Notes: a model not told the origin generated them from the sequence alone. 64,000 nt of DNA from Flavobacteriales bacterium (GCA_016710965.1 JADJTW010000002.1:186001-250000), one strand, 5' to 3'; positions 25,216 through 34,034 are shown, numbered from the stretch's first letter. Program-made: numbers and translations.

Positions 25216-26868
25216 TCACTGGGCTTCGAATCCGATCAGTTGCTGGCGCACATGCCCTTCGCGCTCTTTGGCGTACTGCCGCATGAGGTCCACTTCGGAC
25301 AGCCAGGCGCTTTTGTCCAAGGGCTTGCGCCAGCGTGCGGTATGCCGCTCCATCTCTCCGTCCATGTCGGCGGCGAAATGGTCGAGCTCGGAAAGGCAGC
25401 GCCCGGCGCTCAACGGCCCGTCGAGCAACTTCCTCGCGTTGGCGATGAATCGCATCTTCAACAGCGGCGACCGCATCATGGCCATGAAGAGCCGCGAAAC
25501 GGGAATGCCCGCTGCATGCACTTTGGCGAACATGTCGGCGCTGGCCGACGCATTGGCACCGAAGCTCAGGTCGGTATCGCCCATGATGAAGTGCCATCGC
25601 CCGTCTAGCGAGGCATCGTCCTTCGGCTTGCCGGTGTACCGCCAGTACTTCACGTTCTGCTTGGGCCAGTCCATGTTGCCCAGGATCATCTGCGAGGCCA
25701 TGTACGTGAGGAATCCGTCCACGTCCAGCTGCGCCTCCAGCGTGTCCAACCAAGCCGGATCCTGGACATCCCACTTCTCGGTGCGTGCCATCATCTGTGC
25801 GAATCGCTTCACGTCCGTACTGTCACCATAGCACAGTTCGTTGGCATCCTCGATCAAGGTGATCCTCTTCTTCTTGATCCCGTGGCGTCGGGCAAGTTCC
25901 TCCTCGTCCATGCGCTGGCGCAGGTGATGAACGCCTTGGTACACGCCGTTGATGTACACCACGCAGGTGCGAGCCTTGCTCGTCTCGAACGGAAGCCCTT
26001 CGCAAAGCCGGTGCTGATAGGCATCGCGCAGCATGGCCTTCACTTGATCATTGCCCGCAGCGCGCAGCACAAGCGCGCGCGACCCGATGCCGTCGCCGTC
26101 GGCGAAGGGCGCAACCGCCAGGGGTTCATCGAACACCAATCGCAGCGCGTGCTGCGGAAAGCCGCGTGTCATCTGCCCGTTGATGCGCAGTCCGGCATCG
26201 GCTTGAAGGATCTCCCTGCCATCGGCGTCGATCAGCTCGATCCGCGCAGGCCTCTGCCATTCCAAGCCGCGCCCGTGGTAGTTGCCCGGGTATTTCCACC
26301 AGCGGATGTCCATGAGGTAAGTGGTGAGCACCCCTTCGTCCGGATGCATCATCCAATGACCTGGCACCATGATCCCCTCGTCGGCACTGAATAAGTCGTC
26401 ATCCTTCGCACTGATGGATACTACCGGCAGGGGGCTGTGCCTGGTGAAGAGGAAGGTGCGCGTGGCAAGCGGTCCGGGCATGCCGTTTCCTTCGGCTTGT
26501 GCCGCTCGCACCAGCATGGCGGCTGGCAAGCCTGGCAGCGGATGCCGCCATTGCATGGCTGTGGGGATCGCCAGCGCGTGCGCTGCGGCTCGTTGGTCCT
26601 GCTCTGCAACAAGCTTGTCCACATCGCCGGTGGGATAGAAGGCTCCATCGTGCTCGACCCACAATCGATCGCCCTTGGCGGCGCGGATGGTGATGGCGTC
26701 ACCGGCTTCCACATAGGCGGTTGCGGGTTCGATGAGCGGCGCTTCTCCCTTGGTCGATGGGGCGGGCATCCTGGGCGGGCTCGGAAGGATGAGCGCGCAG
26801 GCAGCGCTGGCAAGCACTCCACCGATCAGAACGGCCGTTGCACGACCGTGCGTGCTGGCCTGTTCCAT
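25216..26868 (-). CDS. CotH kinase family protein
   Basis: 550 residues. An N-terminal membrane segment (residues about 11-29) with a Pro-rich stalk places the rest outside the cytoplasm. The CotH domain spans about 145-540: LPVVSISAKDDDLFS, then NYHGRGLEWQRPARIELID, LRINGQMTRGFPQHALRL and VVYINGVYQGVHHLRQ. The catalytic core is intact: GNMDWPKQNVKYW (397-409) and the metal-binding GDTDLSFG (430-437). Family members phosphorylate Ser/Thr on coat proteins in endospore formers; the bacterial extracellular homologues are little studied. It is followed by a ligase/polymerase and a second, degenerate CotH protein in one operon. Confidence 0.87.
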   Translation of the reverse strand: MEQASTHGRATAVLIGGVLASAACALILPSPPRMPAPSTKGEAPLIEPATAYVEAGDAITIRAAKGDRLWVEHDGAFYPTGDVDKLVAEQDQRAAAHALAIPTAMQWRHPLPGLPAAMLVRAAQAEGNGMPGPLATRTFLFTRHSPLPVVSISAKDDDLFSADEGIMVPGHWMMHPDEGVLTTYLMDIRWWKYPGNYHGRGLEWQRPARIELIDADGREILQADAGLRINGQMTRGFPQHALRLVFDEPLAVAPFADGDGIGSRALVLRAAGNDQVKAMLRDAYQHRLCEGLPFETSKARTCVVYINGVYQGVHHLRQRMDEEELARRHGIKKKRITLIEDANELCYGDSTDVKRFAQMMARTEKWDVQDPAWLDTLEAQLDVDGFLTYMASQMILGNMDWPKQNVKYWRYTGKPKDDASLDGRWHFIMGDTDLSFGANASASADMFAKVHAAGIPVSRLFMAMMRSPLLKMRFIANARKLLDGPLSAGRCLSELDHFAADMDGEMERHTARWRKPLDKSAWLSEVDLMRQYAKEREGHVRQQLIGFEAQ

Positions 26869-26871
26869 TCC

Positions 26872-27270
26872 TCAGTCCTTTGATTTGAAGGCCCAGCGGA
26901 CCACGAGGATGTATGGAACCGCCGCCACGAGCGTTACGAGCGCAGCGCCACTGCCGCAACCGAGGCCGAGCACGAGCGCGCCGAATTGGAGGGCACGATC
27001 ACGCGAGCCGTCCTGATTGCTGCGCACGAGCAACACCAGCGCCACAAGCACAACGGCCAGCGGCAACTGCGACCGCACAATGGCCGCCGCCAGCGCAGCG
27101 CTTCCTGCCCACAGGGCAAGCGCACGCAATTCAGCACCACGCACCTTGCCACCGAAGCGGCCCAGCAGGTAACCCAGCAGCACAGCCAACAACACGGCGA
27201 AGACCAGGTTGGGCAGGTCGTACAGGCTGAAATGGCCCATGTGGTCGGAGAGGAAGCCCATCAAGTCCAT
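26872..27270 (-). CDS. Small DUF4956-like membrane protein
   Basis: 132 residues with about four hydrophobic helices. The opening LPNLVFAVLLAVLLGYLLGRF and the later RSQLPLAVVLVALVLLVRSNQ resemble, at low similarity, the DUF4956 membrane proteins that I recall beside CotH genes in Bacteroidota. It is first in the CotH operon, with a gap of 3 nt to the CotH gene and a TAGTTTTG promoter box 16 nt upstream. The VTC/polyphosphate-polymerase-domain gene that often accompanies this pair was not found. Function is unknown. Confidence 0.6.
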   Translation of the reverse strand: MDLMGFLSDHMGHFSLYDLPNLVFAVLLAVLLGYLLGRFGGKVRGAELRALALWAGSAALAAAIVRSQLPLAVVLVALVLLVRSNQDGSRDRALQFGALVLGLGCGSGAALVTLVAAVPYILVVRWAFKSKD

Positions 27271-27286
27271 GCGCTCGGAGTTGGGC

Positions 27287-27294
27287 CAAAACTA
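27287..27294 (-). promoter_or_regulatory. -7 promoter element TAGTTTTG for the CotH operon
   Basis: Exact TAnnTTTG, 16 nt before the ATG at 27270. It is divergent from the box at 27335 within a 78-bp intergenic region. Confidence 0.5.
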
Positions 27295-27334
27295 GCGATC
27301 GCCAAGTGGGCCGGGTGCGGAGCAGCGCACGGCC

Positions 27335-27342
27335 TATTTTTG
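27335..27342 (+). promoter_or_regulatory. -7 promoter element TATTTTTG, 6 nt from the start codon
   Basis: Exact TAnnTTTG. The ATG at 27349 follows after 6 nt, implying a leaderless or near-leaderless message. Confidence 0.5.
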
Positions 27343-27348
27343 GCACCC

Positions 27349-28242
27349 ATGCAGTGGCGCGCCTTCCTCCTGTCCGTTGCTGTGGCGCAGGCCTTGGCTG
27401 GCGTGGCGCAGCTCATGCCTTTCGGCGGTGGAGCGCTGCATGTGGACACCGGGACAACGATGCGCTTCGCTGGTCCACTGGTGTGGCAACTCGCCCCGGA
27501 CGCAACCGTGGTGAACGATGGATCGATCGATCTCGGGACCGAAGCCCAACTGGCCGAGGTGGATGGTTCCCCCATCTCCGGCATGGGATACGAGGTGGCA
27601 ATATGGGCGCCGGCAGCTCCGCTCAATGGAGCCCAGGCCGGCGGGCTTGGATTGACGATCACCAGCACGTACGCCGATGGCGGATTGACGGTCGAGCGCG
27701 GGCATCTGCCCGCTTCCGCTGCGAATGGAACGCCCAGCATCGCGCGCTGGTACCGCATCAGCACCCCAACGCCCACCACTGCCGATATGCTGGTCGATTT
27801 CCGGTACGATCCCGTGGAATTGAATGGGATCCTACCTGCTTCGCTCTCTCTTTTCAAAGCACCGGACCTCAGCGGAACATGGACCGCCTTGCTCACCCTG
27901 GCCGACGAACCAAACCATTCGCTGGCCGCCACCGACCCTTCGCCTTCCGCGTACCTCACGGCTTTCGATTTCGACGCGGTCAATGGTTTCGATGCCGATG
28001 ATGATGCCCATACAGCGCGCGTTTGGCCAACGGTCGTGCATGACCAGCTCAATATTGCCATGCCGCTCGGCCAACCGATCAGGAGGATCGCCATCCTCGA
28101 CTCCAGGGGCACGCGCGTCCTCAGCACAAGCTTGCACGCACCGTCATGCATCGCACGCATCGACCTGAGCGCACTGGCCGATGGCCTGTACATGGTGCAA
28201 GTGAACGATGCGCGGAGCGCTCAACGGGTGATCAAGCAATGA
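27349..28242 (+). CDS. Secreted protein with T9SS type A sorting domain
   Basis: 297 residues from the ATG at 27349, which directly gives a signal peptide (AFLLSVAVAQALAGVAQ). Residues 20-215 form a beta-rich domain I do not recognise (GGGALHVDTGTTMRFAG at its start, a pattern common in T9SS cargo that reports average or style values). Residues about 220-297 (WPTVVHDQLNIAM through DGLYMVQVNDARSAQRVIKQ) are the sorting domain. It is first in an operon that continues with a 4-nt ATGA overlap into three Cys-rich secreted paralogues and then MBOAT and SGNH genes. Confidence 0.8.
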   Translation: MQWRAFLLSVAVAQALAGVAQLMPFGGGALHVDTGTTMRFAGPLVWQLAPDATVVNDGSIDLGTEAQLAEVDGSPISGMGYEVAIWAPAAPLNGAQAGGLGLTITSTYADGGLTVERGHLPASAANGTPSIARWYRISTPTPTTADMLVDFRYDPVELNGILPASLSLFKAPDLSGTWTALLTLADEPNHSLAATDPSPSAYLTAFDFDAVNGFDADDDAHTARVWPTVVHDQLNIAMPLGQPIRRIAILDSRGTRVLSTSLHAPSCIARIDLSALADGLYMVQVNDARSAQRVIKQ

Positions 28243-29027
28243 GGACCGCCGCGCTCTTCCTGCTCGCGACGGCGACGGCATCCTGCTTCGCCCAATGGGA
28301 TGTACCGGTGCGCGTGGTGCTCGATGGCGGTCAAGAGGCCGATCGCCAGGTGCTCGGACTTGCCGCTCCGCAGGAGGCTTCTGCTGGCATGAGCGTCGAT
28401 GCTGTGCGCGACCAACGAGCGACCTATACGACGGTCACCGGTACATCATTGCTCTCCGGTGCCTTGGTGCCCTCGCCCACGGCCTACGTGCCCGGTATGA
28501 TCGTCACCATTGTCCCGGCAGAGACGAATGCTCCCGGCGCGCAGCTCGATCTGAACGGCCTTGGTGCCCAGCCGATGGTGAAAGCCGGTGGACTTCCGTT
28601 GGACAGCGCCGATCTGCTGGCGGGCGCGCCAGCCCGGCTCATCCACGATGGTTCGCGATTCCACCTGATCGGCGAAGTCTTCATCCCGTGCCCGGCCGGT
28701 TTCCACGTGGGAGGTCGTGAATACTGCATCGAGGACAGCTCGCGCAGCGATACCACCTTCTACTGGGCCAACCGTCGTTGCCGCGACAGCAATGCCCGGC
28801 TATGCACCTTCAGTGAATGGACCCATGCCTGCCGCAACGATTCGTCCTTCTTCTTCACCGTGCTGAACTATGAATGGATCGATAGCGGAGCCAACGACAC
28901 CAACGACGCCAAGACCGTTGGCAACGGAGGTGATGGCCTCGGTGGCCCTATTGCTCTTTCGTGCGAACATGGCGGAACTACGTTGCCCACAACGAGCCGG
29001 CGCTATCGCTGTTGCACCCACCGATGA
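28239..29027 (+). CDS. Cys-rich secreted protein, paralogue 1 of 3 (tail-fibre-like plus FGE/lectin-like domain)
   Basis: 262 residues with a signal peptide ending SCFAQ. Residues 20-160 resemble domains of phage tail fibres and Bacteroidota adhesins: DRQVLGLAAP, then a PTAYVPGMIVTIVP strand, LDLNGLGAQPM and DGSRFHL. Residues about 163-262 form a compact Cys-rich module: CPAGFHV, YCIED, RLCTFSEWTHAC, YEWID and terminal RYRCC. The LCTxxEW element recalls the LPTEAEW motif of formylglycine-generating-enzyme and C-type-lectin folds, but no catalytic claim is made. There is no T9SS domain, so export past the periplasm is uncertain. ATGA overlaps join it to both neighbours. Confidence 0.72.
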   Translation: MRTAALFLLATATASCFAQWDVPVRVVLDGGQEADRQVLGLAAPQEASAGMSVDAVRDQRATYTTVTGTSLLSGALVPSPTAYVPGMIVTIVPAETNAPGAQLDLNGLGAQPMVKAGGLPLDSADLLAGAPARLIHDGSRFHLIGEVFIPCPAGFHVGGREYCIEDSSRSDTTFYWANRRCRDSNARLCTFSEWTHACRNDSSFFFTVLNYEWIDSGANDTNDAKTVGNGGDGLGGPIALSCEHGGTTLPTTSRRYRCCTHR

Positions 29028-29791
29028 TGAGGACCACCACCGCATTGCTGTTGGCCGTGTCCCTCACTGTGGTGCAAGCGCAGGTGTCGGTGGACGTACC
29101 GCTCCATTTCACCGGCGCCGATAGCGACCGGACCGTGGAAGGACTTGGCGCACCCGCGCAGCACGATGCGTTGATAACGGTTGAGGGATCGGTGCGGGCT
29201 GAATGGATGTGGGCGACGGCGAGCCTCGCGGCGGACACACTGACACTGCAACTTGCCGCAGCATCGGATACGCTCAGGGATGGTACGTTGCTTCGGTTCG
29301 CTGCACCATCGATCATCGCTGGAAGCACCTGGATACGGGTGGACACACTTGCCCCCAAGGAACTCGTTCGCACGGACGGAATGCCACCTGCTGACGGCGA
29401 CCTTGCAAGCGGGCAGGTGTGCGAAGTGCTGTTCGCAGGTGGTCGCTTCCATCTCCTCAGCGCTGCCGTGAGGGGCTGCCCTCCGGGCTACCTGCAGGTG
29501 AACGCCAACTACTGCATCGAGGCCGCCTCGTCCGCCACCATGGGATGGTACCAGGCCTCCGATCATTGCGAAGCGAAGGGCGGCAAGCTCTGCACGTGGA
29601 ATGAGTACCAAGCCGGATGTTATTTCCTGGCTGGCCAGTTCACCAACATCTTCACCGAATGGGAATGGATCGACGACACATCGAACCACACCCACGGCGC
29701 CAACCAGGTAGCGCGCACGACCTGCCAAGGGCATCGGACACGCATCGTTACCGTACCGGGGCGGGTCCGGTGCTGCCACCATCTGCGATGA
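29024..29791 (+). CDS. Cys-rich secreted protein, paralogue 2 of 3
   Basis: 255 residues; a double ATG (29024, 29027) precedes a signal peptide ending VVQAQ, and the first overlaps the previous stop by 4 nt. The N-terminal domain keeps DRTVEGLGAP and a GGRFHLLS strand but has lost the clear tail-fibre NGLG motif. The C-terminal module is well conserved with its neighbours: CPPGYLQVNANYCIEA, WYQASDHC, KLCTWNEY, a later GC, WEWIDD, a single C and VRCC. The conserved cysteines suggest four disulfides in an oxidising compartment. No sorting domain is present. Confidence 0.72.
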   Translation: MMRTTTALLLAVSLTVVQAQVSVDVPLHFTGADSDRTVEGLGAPAQHDALITVEGSVRAEWMWATASLAADTLTLQLAAASDTLRDGTLLRFAAPSIIAGSTWIRVDTLAPKELVRTDGMPPADGDLASGQVCEVLFAGGRFHLLSAAVRGCPPGYLQVNANYCIEAASSATMGWYQASDHCEAKGGKLCTWNEYQAGCYFLAGQFTNIFTEWEWIDDTSNHTHGANQVARTTCQGHRTRIVTVPGRVRCCHHLR

Positions 29792-30573
29792 ACAGGAACC
29801 GTACGCTCCTACAAGCCATGGCGCTGCTGGCATGCACGACCGCAGCCGCCCAGGTGACGGTGGATAAGCCGATCATCCTGGTGGGTGCTGATGATGGGGC
29901 GCGGCAGGTGACCGGCTTGAACATCACGCAGTCACCTGCTGCTCCTCTGACGGCCACGGTGGAGCAGGATGGCCAGCACCGCTCGGCTGATGCGGTGATG
30001 GGAAGCACATGGCAGATCGATCTTCCCGCGCTCAATGGCGCACCAAGCGCAGGAACGACGATCGTCGTACAGGTCCCCTCCGACCCAGGCAGCGGTCCAT
30101 TCGAGATGCTCGTGAACGGCAGCGGCCCCTACCCGCTGCTCGCTTCGCCATCGACGATCTTCGAGATGCCCGTGCCTCACTTGCCGATGCTCTCGATGGT
30201 CTTCGACGGATCGGCGTTCCAAGTGCTCAATGGCCGCGCTCGCCAACGCCGGCCCTGCCCCACGGGCATGGTGGCGGTGAACGACCAGTACTGCGTTGAT
30301 ATCCTGGAGAGCGACACGACGGATTTCTTCACGGCGGGGCGCAGTTGCGTTGGCCAGGACAAGCGCCTATGCACTTGGGGCGAGTGGTACGGTGCCTGCC
30401 AGCTCGGGGCCACCATCGGCATGCTGAACACCACGGGCAACTGGGAGTGGACCGACGACTCGGCCAACGAGGACCAATGCGTGCGCATCGTTGGCTACAC
30501 GAGCTGCTCGCAATCCGGAACCTGGGGCGCGTACAACACGCCGCAGTACTACCGCTGTTGCTACACCCGGTGA
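29788..30573 (+). CDS. Cys-rich secreted protein, paralogue 3 of 3
   Basis: 261 residues with a signal peptide ending CTTAAAQ. The N-terminal domain opens with VDKPIILVGADDGARQVTGL, the same pattern as its neighbours, and ends FDGSAFQVL. The C-terminal module reads CPTGMVAVNDQYCVD, then SCVGQDKRLCTWGEWYGAC, NWEWTDD, two single Cys and YYRCC. It overlaps paralogue 2 by an ATGA, and the MBOAT gene begins 23 nt downstream. Three tandem, diverged copies in one operon with an acyltransferase system suggest related but distinct binding or substrate roles; none has an assigned function. Confidence 0.72.
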   Translation: MNRNRTLLQAMALLACTTAAAQVTVDKPIILVGADDGARQVTGLNITQSPAAPLTATVEQDGQHRSADAVMGSTWQIDLPALNGAPSAGTTIVVQVPSDPGSGPFEMLVNGSGPYPLLASPSTIFEMPVPHLPMLSMVFDGSAFQVLNGRARQRRPCPTGMVAVNDQYCVDILESDTTDFFTAGRSCVGQDKRLCTWGEWYGACQLGATIGMLNTTGNWEWTDDSANEDQCVRIVGYTSCSQSGTWGAYNTPQYYRCCYTR

Positions 30574-30596
30574 CCGCAGCCGCCGAAGCCTGATCG

Positions 30597-32030
30597 ATGC
30601 TCTTCAACTCCATCGACTTCGCGGTCTTCCTGCCGATCGTGTTCGCGCTATATTGGGCGCTTGCCCGCTGGCGCCGACGGCAGAACCTGCTGATCCTGGC
30701 CGCCAGCTATGTGTTCTACGGATGGTGGGACCCGCGATTCCTGCTCCTGGTGGTGGCCAGCTCGGCCATTGATTACCTGGTGGGGCGCAGGCTCGGTGGC
30801 GAGCAGCGCAACGGGCGCCGCAAGCTGCTCTTGTGGGTGAGCATGACCGCCAACCTGGGCATGCTCGGCTTCTTCAAGTACTTCAACTTCTTCACGGCGA
30901 ACGTGGAGCAGGCGTTCTCCTTCCTCGGTTCGCCGCTGGACCTGCCCGAACTGGACATCGTGCTTCCCGTGGGGATCAGCTTCTACACCTTCCAGACCAT
31001 GAGCTACACGATCGATGTGTACCGCCGACGGTTGGAACCGTGCCGCGATCCCATCGCCTTCCTCGCCTACGTGAGCTTCTTCCCGCAACTGGTGGCAGGG
31101 CCCATCGAGCGCGCCGTGAACCTGCTTCCGCAATTCGAACACAACCGCCGCTTCGAGCGCCATGCTGCCGTGGATGGCTTGCGCCAGATGCTCTGGGGCC
31201 TCTTCAAGAAGATCGTCGTCGCCGACAATTGCGCGGTGTACGCCAACCCCATCTTCGATGACCCCACCGCCCACACCGGCAGCACGCTCCTGATCGGTGC
31301 GCTCTTCTTCACCTTCCAGATCTACTGCGACTTCAGCGGATACTCCGACATCGCCCTCGGCTGCTCGCGCCTCTTCGGCTTCAGCCTCATGCGCAATTTC
31401 AACCTGCCGTACTTCTCGCGCGACATCGCCGAGTTCTGGCGCCGCTGGCACATCAGCCTCAGCACCTGGTTCCGCGACTATGTGTACATCCCCCTCGGAG
31501 GCAGCCGCGGCGGGCGCTGGAGCGCTGTGCGCAACACCTTCATCATCTTCCTCCTGAGCGGACTGTGGCACGGTGCCAACTGGACCTTCCTCTGCTGGGG
31601 AGCGCTCAACGCCATCTACTTCCTCCCCTTGCTGCTCGCGGGCCGCAACCGGCGCCACCTGGACACCATAGCGGAGGGCCGCTGGCTGCCGAGCGCGCGT
31701 GAAGCATTGGCGATGGCCTCCACATTCCTCCTCACGGTGTTGGGCTGGATCTTCTTCCGCGCCGAGACCGTGAGCATGGCCGTGCAGCACCTGAAGGGCA
31801 TCTTCTCGGCTTCGCTCTTCACGCTGCCCACCGTGCGCCCGACGGATGTGCTGCTCCTGCTCTGCGCATTCATCCTGGTGGAATGGGTCGCACGCACGCA
31901 CCACCATGCGTTGGAACTGGTTGCCAACTGGCGCTGGCGCTGGGCACGATGGTGCGTGTACTACGGCCTCATGGCCGCCATCGTCGCTTTCGGTGGCAAG
32001 GAGCAAGCCTTCATCTACTTCCAGTTCTAG
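30597..32030 (+). CDS. MBOAT family O-acyltransferase (AlgI-like)
   Basis: 477 residues with about ten hydrophobic helices. Diagnostic segments are SIDFAVFLPIVFALYW at the start, ASYVFYGWWDPRF, GFFKYFNFF, LPVGISFYTFQTMSYTIDVYRR, VAGPIERA and YCDFSGYSDIALG. The catalytic His is H325 in SGLWHGANWTF. AlgI-type proteins move acyl groups, usually acetyl, across the membrane to an SGNH partner that modifies an extracellular glycan. That partner gene starts 1 nt after this stop. Placement after three secreted Cys-rich genes and before the polysaccharide locus suggests acylation of the surface glycan. Confidence 0.95.
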   Translation: MLFNSIDFAVFLPIVFALYWALARWRRRQNLLILAASYVFYGWWDPRFLLLVVASSAIDYLVGRRLGGEQRNGRRKLLLWVSMTANLGMLGFFKYFNFFTANVEQAFSFLGSPLDLPELDIVLPVGISFYTFQTMSYTIDVYRRRLEPCRDPIAFLAYVSFFPQLVAGPIERAVNLLPQFEHNRRFERHAAVDGLRQMLWGLFKKIVVADNCAVYANPIFDDPTAHTGSTLLIGALFFTFQIYCDFSGYSDIALGCSRLFGFSLMRNFNLPYFSRDIAEFWRRWHISLSTWFRDYVYIPLGGSRGGRWSAVRNTFIIFLLSGLWHGANWTFLCWGALNAIYFLPLLLAGRNRRHLDTIAEGRWLPSAREALAMASTFLLTVLGWIFFRAETVSMAVQHLKGIFSASLFTLPTVRPTDVLLLLCAFILVEWVARTHHHALELVANWRWRWARWCVYYGLMAAIVAFGGKEQAFIYFQF

Positions 32031-32031
32031 C

Positions 32032-32922
32032 ATGAAGGCCTTAATCCGCGCTCTCCTGCTCTTCACCATCGCTCCGCTGCTCTGGTGCGCGGTGATGGCT
32101 GCGATCAACGTGCGCAAGGAGAAGAGCGAAGGCACAGGCATCGATGCGCGCACCGTGGCCTTCGGCGATTCGCACATGGGCTGTTCCATCGATCCGCGCG
32201 TGCTGAAGGGCGCGGCGAACACGGCGTTGCCTGCAGAGCCCTACCTCCTCAGCTGGTACAAGCTGAAGCACTTGAGCGCGCAGCATCGCATCGACACCGT
32301 GCTGCTCGGCTTCGCGCCGCACAACCTCAGCGACAAGGACCACCGCAAGTTCCACGACAACGGTTGGGCCACCGAGCGGCTCATGAAGCGCATGTATCCC
32401 CTCGTTCCCTTCCGCGAGGCGATGGGCCTTCCGCTGCACCGCAAGACCTACCTGCGCACGCTCTTCATGCGCTATTGCACCTGGCCGCAGGAAAGCCATG
32501 TCACCTACATCGGGCACTTCAGCGGCTTGGGCGCGAAGTTCCACGCCGACAGCGTGCAAGCGTTGCAACGCCACTTCCTGGAGGAGGACGGGGCCGTGGC
32601 ACCCATCTCAGCCTACGGCATCGCATGCCTCGACTCCATCGTGGCGCTGTGCCATCGCGAACGGATGGCGCTCTACCTCATCGGCTCACCGTTGCACGAG
32701 AGCTACCGGCGCGGCATTCCGGAAGCCTATCTCGCCCGCTACGCGGCGCTGAGCGCCCGGTACGAAAGCGAAGCCGTTCACGTGATCGACCGCACCGCCC
32801 TCTTCGCTGGCGACAGCCTCTTCGCCAACAGCGACCACCTGAACGGGCGCGGCGCGAAGCTCTTCACGCGCGAGCTGCAGCGCGTCATGCGCCCAACGCA
32901 AGACCGTACGGTGGTTCACTGA
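32032..32922 (+). CDS. SGNH-fold acyltransferase partner of MBOAT
   Basis: 296 residues. An N-terminal membrane helix (residues about 5-23) anchors a periplasmic domain. The SGNH block I motif is AFGDSHMG, with the nucleophilic Ser. The C-terminal catalytic dyad is NSDHLNGRG, matching the DxxH of block V. Proteins of this type (AlgX, AlgJ, PatB and DltD-like) complete the acyl transfer begun by MBOAT proteins. The stop runs 7 nt into the convergent glycosyltransferase gene, so the two transcripts overlap tail to tail. Confidence 0.8.
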   Translation: MKALIRALLLFTIAPLLWCAVMAAINVRKEKSEGTGIDARTVAFGDSHMGCSIDPRVLKGAANTALPAEPYLLSWYKLKHLSAQHRIDTVLLGFAPHNLSDKDHRKFHDNGWATERLMKRMYPLVPFREAMGLPLHRKTYLRTLFMRYCTWPQESHVTYIGHFSGLGAKFHADSVQALQRHFLEEDGAVAPISAYGIACLDSIVALCHRERMALYLIGSPLHESYRRGIPEAYLARYAALSARYESEAVHVIDRTALFAGDSLFANSDHLNGRGAKLFTRELQRVMRPTQDRTVVH

Positions 32923-34034
32923 CGAGCGGCCGCCACCTGGCGGAACAATGCCACGAAACCGGCCGTGACCGCAGGCCAGGAGAAGCGGGCAAGAGCGCGT
33001 GCGTATCCGGCGCGTCCCATGGTGGTGCGTTCCTGCTGCGATCGATCCGCGAACTGCAGCAAGGCATCGTGCAACGCAGCGGCGTTGCCGGGCGGAAGCA
33101 GATAGCCGTTCGATGCATCGACCAGTTCGGCGCTGGCACCCACATCGCTCACCAGCACCGGCCGCGCGCGCGCCATGGCTTCCAGCACCACGGTGGGCAT
33201 GCCCTCGAAGCGCGTAGGCAGCAGCAGCGCATGGCATTCCGCGTACAGCGTGTTCAACTGGGCATCGTCCACCTTGCCCACCAGCTGCACGTTGGCCGGA
33301 AGTCCTTCGCGTTCCATGCGCGCACGTTCCGGTCCATCGCCGGCGAGGATGAAACGGAAGCGATCGCCATGGCCTTCAGTGAGGAGCCGACTGGCAACGG
33401 CGAGCAATACATCGATCCCCTTGTTGAAGGCGAAGCGGCCCACGAAGAGGATGTGCAAGGTGCCTCCATCTTCCGGGTATGCCCATGGCGATGAAGGAAC
33501 TTCCACCGCATTGGGCAATACCGCCACCCTGCCGCCGGTGCCCGATACCATGCCTTGCAACAGCGGCGTGAGCTTGCCGCCGAGCGAGATCGTCACCGCC
33601 GCGTGACGCACGATGTGCTTGAGCCCAGAACGGAACGGAGCGCCAACGATGCGATCGCGCCGCGTGAGGCCCTGGAACATCTCCAGCCCGTGCGGATGGA
33701 TGATCAGCCGATGGCTGAACCGCTCGATGCCCTTCACCACGCAGAAGCCTTGCGAGAGGATGACATCCGCCGGTATCCCGTCCAGTGCCTGGGCCACGCG
33801 ACCGCTGTAGGTGTAGAGCTCCCTCAAATAGAAGCGGCGCTCATCGATGGGCTTGATGTACACCTCGTTGATCCCCAGATCGGGATCGAAGACCAACGTT
33901 GGATGCGGATGCAGGACGGTGAGCTCGATGTCGGCGTGCGCGGCAAGGTGCTCCGCCAGCAAGCGCGAGTGGCGTTGCATACCGCCCATGGCCTGCGGGA
34001 ACACCCCATCCGTACAGAGTGCGATCCTCATCAC
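32916..34034 (-). CDS. Glycosyltransferase family 4
   Basis: 372 residues. The N-terminal donor-half motif is GGMQRHSRLLAEHLA. The GT4 core follows: ILFVGRFAFNKGIDVLLAV, ILAGDGPERARME, and the EX7E region LLPTRFEGMPTVVLEAMA. This predicts transfer from a nucleotide sugar onto a lipid-linked intermediate in the cytoplasm. It is convergent with the SGNH gene. Its 5' leader contains the CTTGNNN repeat array between 34097 and 34215, and I see no clear TAnnTTTG box, so its promoter may lie within or beyond the repeats. Confidence 0.88.
   Translation of the reverse strand: MMRIALCTDGVFPQAMGGMQRHSRLLAEHLAAHADIELTVLHPHPTLVFDPDLGINEVYIKPIDERRFYLRELYTYSGRVAQALDGIPADVILSQGFCVVKGIERFSHRLIIHPHGLEMFQGLTRRDRIVGAPFRSGLKHIVRHAAVTISLGGKLTPLLQGMVSGTGGRVAVLPNAVEVPSSPWAYPEDGGTLHILFVGRFAFNKGIDVLLAVASRLLTEGHGDRFRFILAGDGPERARMEREGLPANVQLVGKVDDAQLNTLYAECHALLLPTRFEGMPTVVLEAMARARPVLVSDVGASAELVDASNGYLLPPGNAAALHDALLQFADRSQQERTTMGRAGYARALARFSWPAVTAGFVALFRQVAAARQ

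Noticed and set aside
26986..27348. An N-terminal extension of the T9SS protein at 27349
   Set aside because: It would run antisense to the DUF4956-like gene, across two promoter boxes, and place the signal peptide at residue 122.
30648..32222. A 524-codon minus-strand frame opposite the MBOAT gene
   Set aside because: Composition is low-complexity (Glu, Ala, His rich) and mirrors hydrophobic codons of the MBOAT protein; the plus-strand gene has all family motifs.
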